NCBI GenBank assembly: GCA_001802945.1 | Contig: MHAK01000091.1 | Coordinates: 1 to 49,523 of the forward strand | DNA: 49,523 nt | Direction of reading: 5' to 3' | Source: Ignavibacteria bacterium RIFCSPLOWO2_12_FULL_56_21 | GTDB lineage: Bacteria; Bacteroidota; Ignavibacteria; UBA10030 | Part shown: positions 7,289-16,305 of the stretch, piece after piece | Numbering within the stretch: the first letter of the stretch is position 1 | How the letters are laid out: every line of letters starts with the position of its first letter | Translations under genes and position numbers: made by a program | Notes under the pieces: model-generated | What the model was told of the DNA's origin: nothing | What the model saw: only the letters and a program-made list of their open reading frames with translations | The model's database searches: none

Positions 7289-9565
7289 TCAGAATTTAGC
7301 GGAAAGGCCGATCACCGGTAAAAGGCCGAAATCATACCGGGGCGTTGATGTCATTGTGCCAGCGTTGTCGACCTTGTATGTGTACGCCAGAATATTCTCA
7401 CGGTTGTAGAGATTCCACAGGTCAATATATGCGACGAGCGTCCATGAAGCGAATCGAAACGTCCTGTCGAGACGAACGTCAAGCTTGTGATACGAGGGAT
7501 ATCGGACCGAATTGCGCAATCCGTCCACTACGACGTACGTCCCATTTCTGAGGGTAATGTCGGCGACCGGCGTGTACGGGTTGCCCGATGCATACTGGAA
7601 TTTGACGCCGAGTTGCCACGTGTCATTGAGCTCGAAGCCCGCCAGCACATTCAAGATGTGAGGACGGTCAAATTCGAAGTTGTAAAGCGCAAGTTCATCG
7701 TCGTCGCGGCGCTTTGCGACCGAATAAGAATACGATATGCTTCCAACAAGGCCGGATGTGTATTTCTTCTGTACAGAAACCTCTACGCCCTCGGCATATC
7801 CGCTTCCGGCGTTCGTAAGCACCCCCGACGTGTCGCTGCCCGTCACAAGACCGCGCAGATCCTTGCGATAGACCTCAAGCGTCCCGCGCGTGTCGTCGCC
7901 AAAAAGAAATCCAACGCCAGCGATGGCATGAATTGCCCGGCTGCTCCGGAGGGATGTGTTGGCCGGATCCTGCGCCATCTGATATGAAGCAGGCGTCTGG
8001 TAAAACGTTCCGTAGGCAGCGTTAAACGATAATGCCTCGGTCGCGTCAACGGACAAAGACAGGCGCGGGCCAATGGTGCTTTCTTGAGTCACAGAGAAGG
8101 CGTCGTACCGCACGCCTGTCGTGAGGGCAACGATCGGGATCGGACGCCACGTGTCTTGAAAGAACAGCGAGACTTTCCTGCCCGCTTCCGGAAGATAGGA
8201 GATGGATGACGCGGGCACGATCTGACCGGTCCTTGTTGTATCGGCCGGTTTCCACGAAATCTGTTTTGCATCTATCCAGCTGACGTTGACCCCGAACTTC
8301 ATCTCCAGGCTGGGGACCGCTTGATAGGAAACGGTACTCTTCATGCTGAAGCTGTTTTCGACGATCTCTTCACCTCGCAGAGAGCGGTCAATCTCGGTTC
8401 CCTGCAGCGTATTCCAGCCGTTGCCCGAATACGAGATCGTAGTCAAAGCAAACGCTTGCGGACCGAGCAGGGCGCGCCAATTCACGCCCAGCGCGTCCCC
8501 ATAGTCATCACGCGCCAGATACGGGTAAGATGACAATGACCCGGATTCTTTGATGGACCCCGTTCGTGTGATCTGGTCCAGATATGCAAATCCAACGAAG
8601 CTCAATCGATGATCAACATTCAGGTCGTACGTGAACTTTCCCACCAAGTCATAATACTGCGGAGCTGCCGGCCGATTCAATAAGCTCGTCAGCAGGTCGA
8701 AGAACCCCCTCCGTGCCGACACGATCATCGTCCCTCCACCCGGCAAAGGTCCGTCGACCATTGCGCCAAAGCCGCCCAGGTTACCATTCACGTCCGTGTT
8801 GTGGGATTCCTTGTTTCCCTCGGCGAGAGACATGTTGAACACGGAGGACAGCTTGTCCCCATACTGGGCGGGAAATCCACCTGTCATGAACTCCACGTCT
8901 TTCAGCAGTGCCGGATTCACAATGCTAATGATGCCCATGGATTCCCCGGTCCTTGCAAAATGGATGGGGTTGTAGATCTCGATGTTGTCGAGCAGCGTGA
9001 GGTTTTCGTCGGGACTTCCGCCCCGTACAATAAGTTGCGCACTCTTTCCGCCCGCGGTCGCGACACCTGGAAGCGACTGCATGACGCGAAATATGTCTTC
9101 CGCTGACCCCGCCGATCGTCGGATCTCATTTGAGGTCAGGGTTCTATAGCTTACCGCGTGTTCTGCCGTCTTTTGAAAGTACCCCCCGGTGACGGTAACC
9201 CCATGCATTTCGATGTTCGTTGGACTCAGGTCGATCGAAATACGCGTCACGCGCGAAGTGATCACCGTAACTTCATCGACAGTGGATGGAAGATATCCGA
9301 CTAGTGTTGTCCTCACTTGATAACTACCAGGCGCAACATCGCGAATAATGAAGTATCCCAAGCTGTCTGAAGAAGTCCCCCACCGTGTGCCGGCGACCAT
9401 GACATTGGCAAAAGGGACCGGCTGTTGTGTACGTGCGTCACGTACTTCGCCGGAAATCGTACCCCGGGAAGACTGCGCCAGAATGATTGACGTCTCCGTA
9501 ATTGAAAGTGAGAGAACGAACAGCAATGCAGCGATCAGGTGAGTGCGACGCTTTTTCGAATTCAT
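7289..9565 (-). CDS. TonB-dependent outer-membrane receptor, first gene of the export operon
   Basis: 758 residues. Signal peptide (~1-30), a carboxypeptidase-regulatory-like domain (~33-115; GTISGEVRDARTQQPVPFAN), a plug domain (~130-245; SAGSAEDIFRVMQSLPGVAT then LIVRGGSPDENLTLLDNIE) and a 22-strand barrel ending in LLPVIGLSAKF. The plug motif VRGG and the terminal Phe are intact, so it looks functional. Such receptors take up siderophores, vitamins or oligosaccharides with energy from TonB. Being first in an operon with a LolD/FtsX/LolA-like set is unusual for a simple uptake receptor. Two palindromes lie upstream at 9599-9613 and 9635-9647. Confidence 0.92.
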   Translation of the reverse strand: MNSKKRRTHLIAALLFVLSLSITETSIILAQSSRGTISGEVRDARTQQPVPFANVMVAGTRWGTSSDSLGYFIIRDVAPGSYQVRTTLVGYLPSTVDEVTVITSRVTRISIDLSPTNIEMHGVTVTGGYFQKTAEHAVSYRTLTSNEIRRSAGSAEDIFRVMQSLPGVATAGGKSAQLIVRGGSPDENLTLLDNIEIYNPIHFARTGESMGIISIVNPALLKDVEFMTGGFPAQYGDKLSSVFNMSLAEGNKESHNTDVNGNLGGFGAMVDGPLPGGGTMIVSARRGFFDLLTSLLNRPAAPQYYDLVGKFTYDLNVDHRLSFVGFAYLDQITRTGSIKESGSLSSYPYLARDDYGDALGVNWRALLGPQAFALTTISYSGNGWNTLQGTEIDRSLRGEEIVENSFSMKSTVSYQAVPSLEMKFGVNVSWIDAKQISWKPADTTRTGQIVPASSISYLPEAGRKVSLFFQDTWRPIPIVALTTGVRYDAFSVTQESTIGPRLSLSVDATEALSFNAAYGTFYQTPASYQMAQDPANTSLRSSRAIHAIAGVGFLFGDDTRGTLEVYRKDLRGLVTGSDTSGVLTNAGSGYAEGVEVSVQKKYTSGLVGSISYSYSVAKRRDDDELALYNFEFDRPHILNVLAGFELNDTWQLGVKFQYASGNPYTPVADITLRNGTYVVVDGLRNSVRYPSYHKLDVRLDRTFRFASWTLVAYIDLWNLYNRENILAYTYKVDNAGTMTSTPRYDFGLLPVIGLSAKF

Positions 9566-9598
9566 GAAGTCCTATGGAGTCCGACACGGAGCTTGTTG

Positions 9599-9647
9599 AA
9601 CGGTTTAACCGTTATCTATGAGATGCGTTCACATTGAAAACGTTTCA
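9599..9647 (-). promoter_or_regulatory. Two candidate operators upstream of the TonB-dependent receptor operon
   Basis: AACGGTT-T-AACCGTT at 9599-9613 is a perfect palindrome around one central base. TGAAAACGTTTCA at 9635-9647 is a near-palindrome one base short of the TGAAAACGTTTTCA type bound by LacI-family proteins. Both lie within 85 bases of the receptor start codon. The regulator is unknown, and the spacing to a promoter could not be fixed. Confidence 0.4.
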
Positions 9648-9730
9648 CCGCAAAATGAGAAAGAGGGAAGAAAGATCGGAAAGTACAAGTAAGCAGCAGG
9701 AGGTCGAGGGAGCTGTGAAGCAGCAGATAT

Positions 9731-10033
9731 TTAAGGCGTGATGTTCAAGGATAGGAGTATTCGCTTGCCCTCGACAATGTTTTCTTTCTTGCGGACATCA
9801 GCCTTGAGGGGCAATACGTATCCGCCGGATGTCTTGTCCGGAAAGATCGAGGTTCTCCACGTTGTAGCTCCAACGGTAACAACTACCGGAAGAGAACCCC
9901 AACCCCTGCGATGCTTTCCGTACTTCGACGTGATTTCGGCCGATGAACGTTTGTCGAGCGTAATGAAATGCCATCCGGCGATGCCGGGGTGCACCCAGAC
10001 CTCAGCGCGAATTTCATAGTGTGGGCTAGGCAT
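9731..10033 (-). CDS. DUF1905 family protein
   Basis: 100 residues covering one complete DUF1905 domain: VWVHPGIAGWHFITLDKRSS, then RRGWGSLPVVVTVGATTWRT, then SIFPDKTSGGYVLPLKADVR. The family consists of small beta-barrel proteins of unknown function found in many bacteria, sometimes fused to a YdeI-like domain. It follows the GH88 gene by 11 bases and is probably cotranscribed, though nothing in the sequence ties it to glycan use. No clear Shine-Dalgarno site is seen. Confidence 0.85.
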   Translation of the reverse strand: MPSPHYEIRAEVWVHPGIAGWHFITLDKRSSAEITSKYGKHRRGWGSLPVVVTVGATTWRTSIFPDKTSGGYVLPLKADVRKKENIVEGKRILLSLNITP

Positions 10034-10044
10034 GGGAAGAATAT

Positions 10045-11229
10045 CTACCGCGATGCACTCATCCGTCGATGCTTCAGAAGTGCTTCCAGGAAATAGTAAT
10101 CCGCATAGATCAGCGTGACGTCGACCTCTGCATTCGCCGGTTTGCTGGTCACTGAATGAAGTGTGATCCCCCGTGACGGACTTCCTGCGGAAGAATATGG
10201 GGCGGAAGCAAGGGACCGAAGAATTGATTCGGCCGTGGCAAAGAGTCTCTGTGAGTGTGGTTTGTCCTCTGTATAGGTGCTGAGTTCAAGAAGTCCGCAT
10301 GCGGCAATGGCTGCGGCGGATGCGTCGCGAGGTTCGTTCGGGATCCCCGGAGCTTTAAAGTCCCAGTACGGAACATGGTCTGCGGGCAGGTTGTCAATGA
10401 AGTATCCCGCCGCCCGCTGCGCCGTGTGCAAGAATCGACTATCGCGCGTAAACCGGTAGGCCATCGTAAATCCGTAGACCGCCCACGCCTGACCACGCGA
10501 CCAGGTAGAGCTATCCGAATATCCCTGGGCCGTATACCCGCCAATCACACGACCCTCTGTGCTGTCGTAGCTTATCACGTGGAACGTGCTTCCGTCCGGA
10601 CGAAAGTGGTTTTTCATCGTCCGCTCAGCGTGGCTCATGGCAATCCGGTACAGGCTTGAATCGGCCCCGTTCTGAACCGCCCAGAATAACAATTCAAGAT
10701 TCATCATGTTGTCCACGATCACCGGATACTCCCATTTCGGATTATCCCACGACTTGATGCATCCGACCCGCGGATTGAACCGTTTCACAGCAGTGCGCGC
10801 TGCCTGAAGTACGACCCTCCTGTATGCCGGATTCCCGGTAAGCCTGTACCCGTTTCCGTAACTGTTAAAGATCATGAATCCGATGTCGTGATTATCGATG
10901 AAGTACTGCATCGGTTCCAGTTTCTCGGTCCAGCGCTCCGCAGCAGAACGGAAATGAGGGTCCTTTGAATATTCATACATATGCCAGAGACAACCCGGAA
11001 AGAAACCCGACGTCCAGTCGGTGATGGGAATCGTCTTCCACGCCCCGTCAGGATTTGTCGCCCGGGGAAAGCGAAGACTGTCGCCAAGCTCCAAGATGCT
11101 CCTTCGAAGCTGTGCGTCGGCGTGGACGAAGACCTTTGCGCTTATGTCGCGCATGTCCTGGGCGACGGCGGGGCAAAAGCCGGCAATCAAAAGAACGAAG
11201 AGGGTGATTCTTGAGCAATTGGATATCAT
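10045..11229 (-). CDS. GH88 unsaturated glucuronyl hydrolase
   Basis: 394 residues with a signal peptide (~1-24, ending PAVAQ), so the enzyme is periplasmic or secreted. The (alpha/alpha)6-barrel signatures of GH88 are present: HDIGFMIFNSYG with Asp115, VDNMMNLELL with Asp173, then GYSDSSTWSRGQAWAVYGF and PRDASAAAIAACGLLEL. In characterised unsaturated glucuronyl hydrolases the two Asp at these places (Asp88 and Asp149 of the Bacillus enzyme) are catalytic. The reaction is hydration of the 4,5-unsaturated uronic acid at the non-reducing end of fragments made by polysaccharide lyases, which then open to the keto acid. The upstream neighbour is a lyase-family protein, 12 bases away, so the two probably act in sequence. 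Confidence 0.9.
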   Translation of the reverse strand: MISNCSRITLFVLLIAGFCPAVAQDMRDISAKVFVHADAQLRRSILELGDSLRFPRATNPDGAWKTIPITDWTSGFFPGCLWHMYEYSKDPHFRSAAERWTEKLEPMQYFIDNHDIGFMIFNSYGNGYRLTGNPAYRRVVLQAARTAVKRFNPRVGCIKSWDNPKWEYPVIVDNMMNLELLFWAVQNGADSSLYRIAMSHAERTMKNHFRPDGSTFHVISYDSTEGRVIGGYTAQGYSDSSTWSRGQAWAVYGFTMAYRFTRDSRFLHTAQRAAGYFIDNLPADHVPYWDFKAPGIPNEPRDASAAAIAACGLLELSTYTEDKPHSQRLFATAESILRSLASAPYSSAGSPSRGITLHSVTSKPANAEVDVTLIYADYYFLEALLKHRRMSASR

Positions 11230-11241
11230 CGGTCTTCTCAG

Positions 11242-12459
11242 TTAGAACGACGTCAAGTACAACACGTGCGACCTGTCCGCGATCCGCTGTTTGCCTGCAA
11301 GCTGTACTGCAAGCTGGCTGTACTCCGTGGCGCCAAATTTGCTCGACGCTTGCTGTAAAAGCGAGTAATATGCAGTGTCCCAGTTGAATTTTTTGATCTG
11401 CTTCCAGGTCCAAGTTTTCTCTCCGCGCAGATAGGGCAGAACCCAATCGAGAGCCCCACGCAACGTTCGGCCGTCCGGGGAACGGTACTTCCAGAGGTCA
11501 ACGCCCGCATGTTCTGCTAGCCACGCCAAACGAAAGAACGCTTCGAGGTTAAAGAAGACATAATGTGCCGACGTCGTTCTTCGGAGTTCGTGCGGCTGTC
11601 CACCATCCGGTTCGATCTGGTCGTCGACGGCTTGGGATCGGGCTTTCAGGAATATTCGTTCAGCCGCGATCGGATCATTGACAAACAAGGCAATCGATCC
11701 CGCCTGCACAGCAAACCAGACGCTGATGTTGTTCTCGAAATTCGATGCGGCAATTGCCCGTGGAGCAGTGGTGAGCCAGCGCACATACTCTCGAAACCAG
11801 TAGGTCAGGCCGTTCTGATCGGCCGTGGTCCAGGAGGGCGAGCCGGCGAGGAGCCCGGCTGCATCGCACACCAGTCCCAGGTTCCGCGTCTCGATCGTCC
11901 CGGCGGGCCTGCCGTCGTCCATTCCCTTCACGGCCTGCGCATGATTCAGGTTCGGATTCATGGCTGTGGCGGTGTCGAGGAACCACGTACGGATCACGTG
12001 CGATGCGCGGGCGGCGTAGCGTTCTTCGCCGAAGATGAAATACGCGAGCCCCAGCGTGTGGGCCGCTTCGATCATCGACCCGCAGTACGTTGCGTCCGTG
12101 ATAGTCAGGATCTCCGGGTTGGGCTCACCGTCTCTGTTGACGTAAGGTAGTCCGTCCGGTTTGGTCGTATCGGGCCAGAAGTACCTGGCAAGACTCATGT
12201 AGTCGTGCTTGTCGCCGCTGGGAGGGATTTGCTGCTTGTCCATGACGGACCGAAGCGGTTCGCTCATGGCGGCATCGGCATCTTTTCTGAGCTGGTTCAG
12301 GGCAGGGATCAATTCCGGTGTACCCGATCGGTATGCGTCGCGCGCGCGAACGACAGCATGTGCATCGTACGAAAAAATGCGCGGTTGGGCCGCGAGCTGA
12401 TGAAACACGCATGATGAGGAGGCGAGTACGAGAAAGACACCGAATGAACGTCGAATCAT
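11242..12459 (-). CDS. Alginate-lyase-family (alpha/alpha-toroid) protein
   Basis: The start is set at ATG 12459: a GGAG site lies about 9 bases upstream and the product then opens with a signal peptide (MIRRSFGVFLVLASSSC...QLAAQ). A longer frame begins at 12534 but lacks both. About 405 residues. Motifs of the Pfam alginate lyase domain are clear: PPSGDKHDYMSLARYFWPD, NLNHAQAVKGMDDGRPAGTI (with the conserved N-x2-H), then TIETRNL and DGGQPHELRRTTSAHY. The family contains PL5 alginate lyases and related enzymes on other uronate polymers, so the substrate is open. With GH88 directly downstream, a uronic-acid polysaccharide is likely. A cysteine in the signal region could make it a lipoprotein, but the lipobox is poor. 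Confidence 0.85.
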   Translation of the reverse strand: MIRRSFGVFLVLASSSCVFHQLAAQPRIFSYDAHAVVRARDAYRSGTPELIPALNQLRKDADAAMSEPLRSVMDKQQIPPSGDKHDYMSLARYFWPDTTKPDGLPYVNRDGEPNPEILTITDATYCGSMIEAAHTLGLAYFIFGEERYAARASHVIRTWFLDTATAMNPNLNHAQAVKGMDDGRPAGTIETRNLGLVCDAAGLLAGSPSWTTADQNGLTYWFREYVRWLTTAPRAIAASNFENNISVWFAVQAGSIALFVNDPIAAERIFLKARSQAVDDQIEPDGGQPHELRRTTSAHYVFFNLEAFFRLAWLAEHAGVDLWKYRSPDGRTLRGALDWVLPYLRGEKTWTWKQIKKFNWDTAYYSLLQQASSKFGATEYSQLAVQLAGKQRIADRSHVLYLTSF

Positions 12460-12533
12460 GTGATGCTCCGTTGCACGGCATTGATCTGGGCTGTCAGAGA
12501 GTGATCCGAGTGCCGTGTCGGGATCACCAATCA

Positions 12534-12827
12534 TTATTTCTCGAAGCCAATCGTCAGCTCTAACATGGCGAAGAAGTGAGTAAGCGGGTCATAGTCTTTC
12601 CTTGTCGGGGAATCTCTGTAGTCTTCAGTTACAATGGCCGCACCTGTGAGAAGTCCAACTCCCACCGAAAATGGAGTAGTAAATCGCCATCGATATCCCA
12701 GATTCATAGACGATTCATCGCAATCCTCCTTCGATTATCCTGTCCGCATCGTACCAAAGTCAACGGGGTTTGCTGCATTTCCTTGGTATGAAGCAGTTTT
12801 CAGGTTGAACGCGATTCGTTGAATAAC
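12534..12827 (-). pseudogene. Remnant of an outer-membrane beta-barrel gene
   Basis: Directly after the kinase stop codon the minus strand stays open in one frame for 294 bases apart from a single TAA at 12735-12737. Before the stop it reads AFNLKTASYQGNAANPVDFG. After it, it reads SMNLGYRWRFTTPFSVGVGL and on to FFAMLELTIGFEK and a final stop at 12534. Alternating aromatic strands and a GF-ending C-terminus are typical of small outer-membrane barrels. The frame has no start codon or signal peptide at its head. An ATG at 12707 could make a 57-residue piece, but nothing shows it is used. I read it as the 3' end of a lost barrel gene. Confidence 0.55.
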
Positions 12828-12828
12828 T

Positions 12829-15492
12829 TCACTGCACCTGCCCTCTTTTGTTTTGTCCTGCTTGCCATTGTGCGATAATGTCGCGATGACTCTGTACGCT
12901 TGTCAAGTATCGCTCTCTCAGGTCACGATCGCTTATCTTCGCTGCACACGACTGAACTTCCTGATATGCCATCTCGCAATACTTGCCTGCCGTGGCGACA
13001 TCGCCTATCCTTGCATTGATCCGAGAAAGATTCCACCAAACCTCGATGAGCTGTGGTGAGATCGATGAACTTTTGAGCCACTCCTCGACTTGGCGTGAAT
13101 GCCGGATTGCCGGGGATCTCAAGCCTGCATTCACCTCACCGAATGCAAGCCAGGACATAGCGGTCATTGCGCTCTGCTGCTCCCCAACGTGCCGGTATTT
13201 GTCGACAGCGTCCTGAAGATACCGCACTGCCTTGGCATAGTCCCCGCTGCGCAACTCTGCTTGTCCGAGAGTCTGAAGAGTCAGCGCCTCCAAAAAGAGG
13301 TCGTCGGACTCGCGGCTCATCTTCAGGCCGCGATCCAGGTACGCCAGTGATTGTTGGTCCTCGTTCAACATTCCGTACAACGATCCCATATTAATGAGCG
13401 ACTGCATTTCACCGCGGCGATCTCCAAGCGTTTGACATATTGTGAGGCTTTGCAGAAAATAGTCCGATGCCTTTGCGTAGTCGCCCAGCGTGAAGTAAAC
13501 GGCTCCGATGTTGTTGACCGCGTTTCCTTCGTCCACCTTATTTTCTGACAACCGGCAAATAACGAGGCTCTCTTCATAGTATTCGAGCGCCTTTGCATAA
13601 TCTCCTTGAGTATCGTACAAGACTCCAAGGTTATTGAGCAACAGACCCTTGCCGCTCGGGTCGTCCAATTCCTCCTTGATCGCCAAGGCCCTTTGATAGA
13701 ATTGATGTGCCTCTACAAACTTGTTCTGAGATAGATAGACATTCCCGATTCTTGTAAGAGAAACACCGATCCCGTTGCGGTCGTCCAATTCTTCAAACAT
13801 CTGAAGACTGGCGGTTAAGTGCTCACGTGCCTCGGCATAATCAGAATTCTTCCATCGAACACTTCCAAGACTCAGGTGGCAGTTGGCTTCTTCGAGAGAA
13901 TCACCCTTGTTTCGTGCCGCATGTAGCGCATGTTCATAGATGCTCTGGGCGCGTTCGTAATTTGCTTCATGTTCAAAGGTTTCTCCAATCCCAAGAAGAG
14001 GGAGTATGAATGTCGAATCGAGGCCGATCGATTTCTCAAACAGTCCGCGCGCAACTGCGACGTCACTTTTGGATTGTCTCTTCGCAAACACGTACTTGGC
14101 TCGGAGGTAGAATTCATACGCCCGCGGATCGACTACTCGTGCAGCGGTGATCCCTCTTTCCACAACTGCTGAAGGATTCAAATGCAGAGCACCGATGATC
14201 GCCTCTGCGAGTTCGCCCTGCAGCCCCGCCGCCTTCGACTGGATGTGATCCGCCCAGATCGTCTTGCCGGTTGAAGCTTCGATAATCTGAGCCGTCAGGC
14301 GAAACTGATCACCCTCCCTCTTCAAAGTCCCGTCCAGCACATACCGGACCCTCAGCCGTTCTGCGATGTTTTCAATCGGAAGGGTCGCGTTCTGCACGGT
14401 CAATACGTCATTCATCGGGGCTACACGCACCAAACCCGCCTTCGCCACATCAACGATGAGGTCTTGTGTGATCCCGTACGAATAGGGCTCGTCCGTCTCG
14501 GGCCCAAGATTCTTGAGGTAGAGAATGGCTATGGAGTTCTCAAACGCATGGACTTTGCCCGGCGATTTCCAGGCCCAATACCCTGCAGCCAGTGTTACCG
14601 CCAAGACCGCTGCAATCCCTCTATAAAGAAGGCGCCGATGCTTGCTTGGGATTCTCCCCGTCTCCCGGGATAATTGTGTTCCCGATGCGTATGATTCCAA
14701 GTCAGCGATGAATTCAGAAACGGTCTGGTAACGATCCTTCGATTCCCTTGCCATCGCCCTCCGACAGATGCTCTCGATCGCCTCAGGCACTTCAGGCCGA
14801 TGCTCCCGCATCGGCTTCGGATCCTCGTTCAGTATCGAGTAGATGAGGGCCTGCTCGTACTCGCTTTCGAATGGCCTCTTTCCTGTTATCATCTCATAGA
14901 GCACAACTCCCAGAGACCAGATGTCCGACTGGTATCCCACCTCGTCACCCCTGGCTTGTTCGGGAGACATATAGGCCGCCGTCCCAAGCGTTGATCCCGA
15001 CTTCGTCAGAAGAGAACGGCCGGAGAGTTTTGCCAGCCCAAAATCAACAATCCTCGGTATGCCGTCGCTGCCCACCATGATATTGGCCGGCTTGATATCC
15101 CGGTGAACGATGCCCCCCTCATGGGCTTTCCGAAGTCCTTGGGCGACCTGACCAGCGATGTCGATTGCTGTGTCGATTGGCAACGGCCCGCGGTCGATCA
15201 GTTTGTTCAGCGGCTCGCCGTCATAGCAATCCATGACAATGAAGAGCCGATTGTCAGATGTTTCTTCAATGTCATGGATGGTGCAAATATTGGGATGCTG
15301 GAGGGCCGAAGCCGCCTGGGCTTCGCGGACGAAGCGTGATTTCGCCACGTCGTCCCGCGTGAGATCTGGAGAGAGAAACTTGAGCGCTACTATACGTTTG
15401 AGACGAACATCTTCGGCCTTGTAGACAGTACCCATGCCGCCGCCGCCCAACTTCTCCAGTATTCTGTAATGCGATATTGTTTGGCCGATCAT
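12829..15492 (-). CDS. Transmembrane Ser/Thr protein kinase with TPR repeats
   Basis: 887 residues. An N-terminal Hanks-type kinase domain (~8-270) has all key residues: glycine loop GGGGMGTVYKAED (16-28), Lys38, Glu57, HRDIKPANI with catalytic Asp132, DFG at 150-152 and SPEQARG at the activation segment end. One membrane helix is at ~291-308. An extracytoplasmic domain of the TolB/FlgO-like type (~318-440; SIAILYLKNLGPETDEPYSY) follows, then about ten tetratricopeptide repeats with the YA(K/E)A pattern (for example GDYAKALEYYEESLVIC). The TPR part would bind protein partners in the periplasm or, if topology differs, the cytoplasm. Similar kinases are common in FCB and Acidobacteria genomes. 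It stands alone upstream of the lyase/GH88 genes with only the pseudogene between. Confidence 0.93.
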   Translation of the reverse strand: MIGQTISHYRILEKLGGGGMGTVYKAEDVRLKRIVALKFLSPDLTRDDVAKSRFVREAQAASALQHPNICTIHDIEETSDNRLFIVMDCYDGEPLNKLIDRGPLPIDTAIDIAGQVAQGLRKAHEGGIVHRDIKPANIMVGSDGIPRIVDFGLAKLSGRSLLTKSGSTLGTAAYMSPEQARGDEVGYQSDIWSLGVVLYEMITGKRPFESEYEQALIYSILNEDPKPMREHRPEVPEAIESICRRAMARESKDRYQTVSEFIADLESYASGTQLSRETGRIPSKHRRLLYRGIAAVLAVTLAAGYWAWKSPGKVHAFENSIAILYLKNLGPETDEPYSYGITQDLIVDVAKAGLVRVAPMNDVLTVQNATLPIENIAERLRVRYVLDGTLKREGDQFRLTAQIIEASTGKTIWADHIQSKAAGLQGELAEAIIGALHLNPSAVVERGITAARVVDPRAYEFYLRAKYVFAKRQSKSDVAVARGLFEKSIGLDSTFILPLLGIGETFEHEANYERAQSIYEHALHAARNKGDSLEEANCHLSLGSVRWKNSDYAEAREHLTASLQMFEELDDRNGIGVSLTRIGNVYLSQNKFVEAHQFYQRALAIKEELDDPSGKGLLLNNLGVLYDTQGDYAKALEYYEESLVICRLSENKVDEGNAVNNIGAVYFTLGDYAKASDYFLQSLTICQTLGDRRGEMQSLINMGSLYGMLNEDQQSLAYLDRGLKMSRESDDLFLEALTLQTLGQAELRSGDYAKAVRYLQDAVDKYRHVGEQQSAMTAMSWLAFGEVNAGLRSPAIRHSRQVEEWLKSSSISPQLIEVWWNLSRINARIGDVATAGKYCEMAYQEVQSCAAKISDRDLRERYLTSVQSHRDIIAQWQAGQNKRGQVQ

Positions 15493-15917
15493 GGGGACAC
15501 TCCTGAACCTTCACAACCCGTATGCCCCGAGACGGTAACAGACTGCTTACCGAGGAGGGTCATCGCTCAGCAATGTGACACAAGAAAACGAAAAAGCCGC
15601 TGCCGGCATTCGCCAACAGAGGCTTCTGCCCCCATCTCTACACACAATCCTACCTGCACATTGGAGTCCCTGCTGAAAACTGCGATAGTCTATGGCTCAT
15701 TTGCCCGCAATATGGGAATGTTGACCTGGATAGTCAAGTTGGGAGGCCTGACGATATCACAATCGATCCCAAACGAAAACACAATCGCCCAAGCTTCTTA
15801 CGGGACGTCGCTCATTCCTTACGGCCGTGACTGTAGAAGTCTCTACGACTCGTCCCTAGCTCGCGCGATAACCCCGAGCGCCTGCCCGCCCCAGTGAATC
15901 CGGCTATGCAGGCGGGA
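15493..15917. other. Non-coding gap upstream of the kinase gene
   Basis: No frame here has a credible protein on either strand. It should hold the kinase promoter (minus strand), but I could not pick out convincing -35/-10 boxes. Near 15882-15916 there is imperfect GC-rich complementarity (GCCTGCCCGCC against GCAGGCGGG) leading into the hairpin at 15918-15961. Confidence 0.5.
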
Positions 15918-15961
15918 GTCCCGTCCCAAAACAGCACGTCCCATCCTTGAGGGGACGGGAC
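15918..15961 (-). repeat. GTCCCGTCCC inverted repeat behind the GIY-YIG gene
   Basis: Perfect 10-bp arms GTCCCGTCCC (15918-15927) and GGGACGGGAC (15952-15961) with a 24-base loop that contains a further GGGACG-like copy. It begins 6 bases beyond the stop of the nuclease gene. No U-tract follows, so it is more like a REP element than a terminator. Confidence 0.6.
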
Positions 15962-15966
15962 GAGTA

Positions 15967-16254
15967 TCAACATTTCTTTCGGCGACGGGCGAGTCGTTTA
16001 AGCTCTCCGAATGCTCCACAAATGAGGGTTTCTTTTTTCGCACGGGTCCAGCGTTTGACTTGGCGTTCGCGGCGGAAAGCTTCCTTATATGTCTGAAATT
16101 CTTCTTCGTATACAACCGCAATTGGCGGATCTGCTCTTGTCGTCTTGCACCCTCTACCCGAAAAATGATCGGCATATCGCTGCAACTTGGATCTCGTAGA
16201 TCCAAGATACAGTTTTCGCGAACGGAGACGCAAGACGTAGAACCAGGCGGGCAT
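15967..16254 (-). CDS. Small single-domain GIY-YIG nuclease
   Basis: 95 residues with one GIY-YIG domain and nothing else. The first motif is degenerate (FYVLRL, Tyr6) and the second is YLGST (16-20). Then come RYADHFSGRG and EEFQTYKEAFRRERQVKRWT, which matches the ...A..RE..IK.W... helix of the UPF0213/YhbQ-like group. The C-terminus is strongly basic (KRLARRRKKC), which fits DNA binding. A GAGGGG ribosome site lies 8 bases before the ATG. The gene follows the tRNA-Asn on the same strand and is framed by palindromic repeats on both sides. Function of the group is poorly known; structure-specific DNA cleavage is the family expectation. Confidence 0.82.
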   Translation of the reverse strand: MPAWFYVLRLRSRKLYLGSTRSKLQRYADHFSGRGCKTTRADPPIAVVYEEEFQTYKEAFRRERQVKRWTRAKKETLICGAFGELKRLARRRKKC

Positions 16255-16305
16255 ATGGTTCCCCTCGTATGGGACCTTCGAACCGCCTTCGGCGGGCTCA
16301 AGTCA

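Noticed and set aside
9690-9726. Repeated AAGCAGCAG words after the DUF1905 gene
   Set aside because: Two short direct repeats without pairing or a T-run; no function can be supported.
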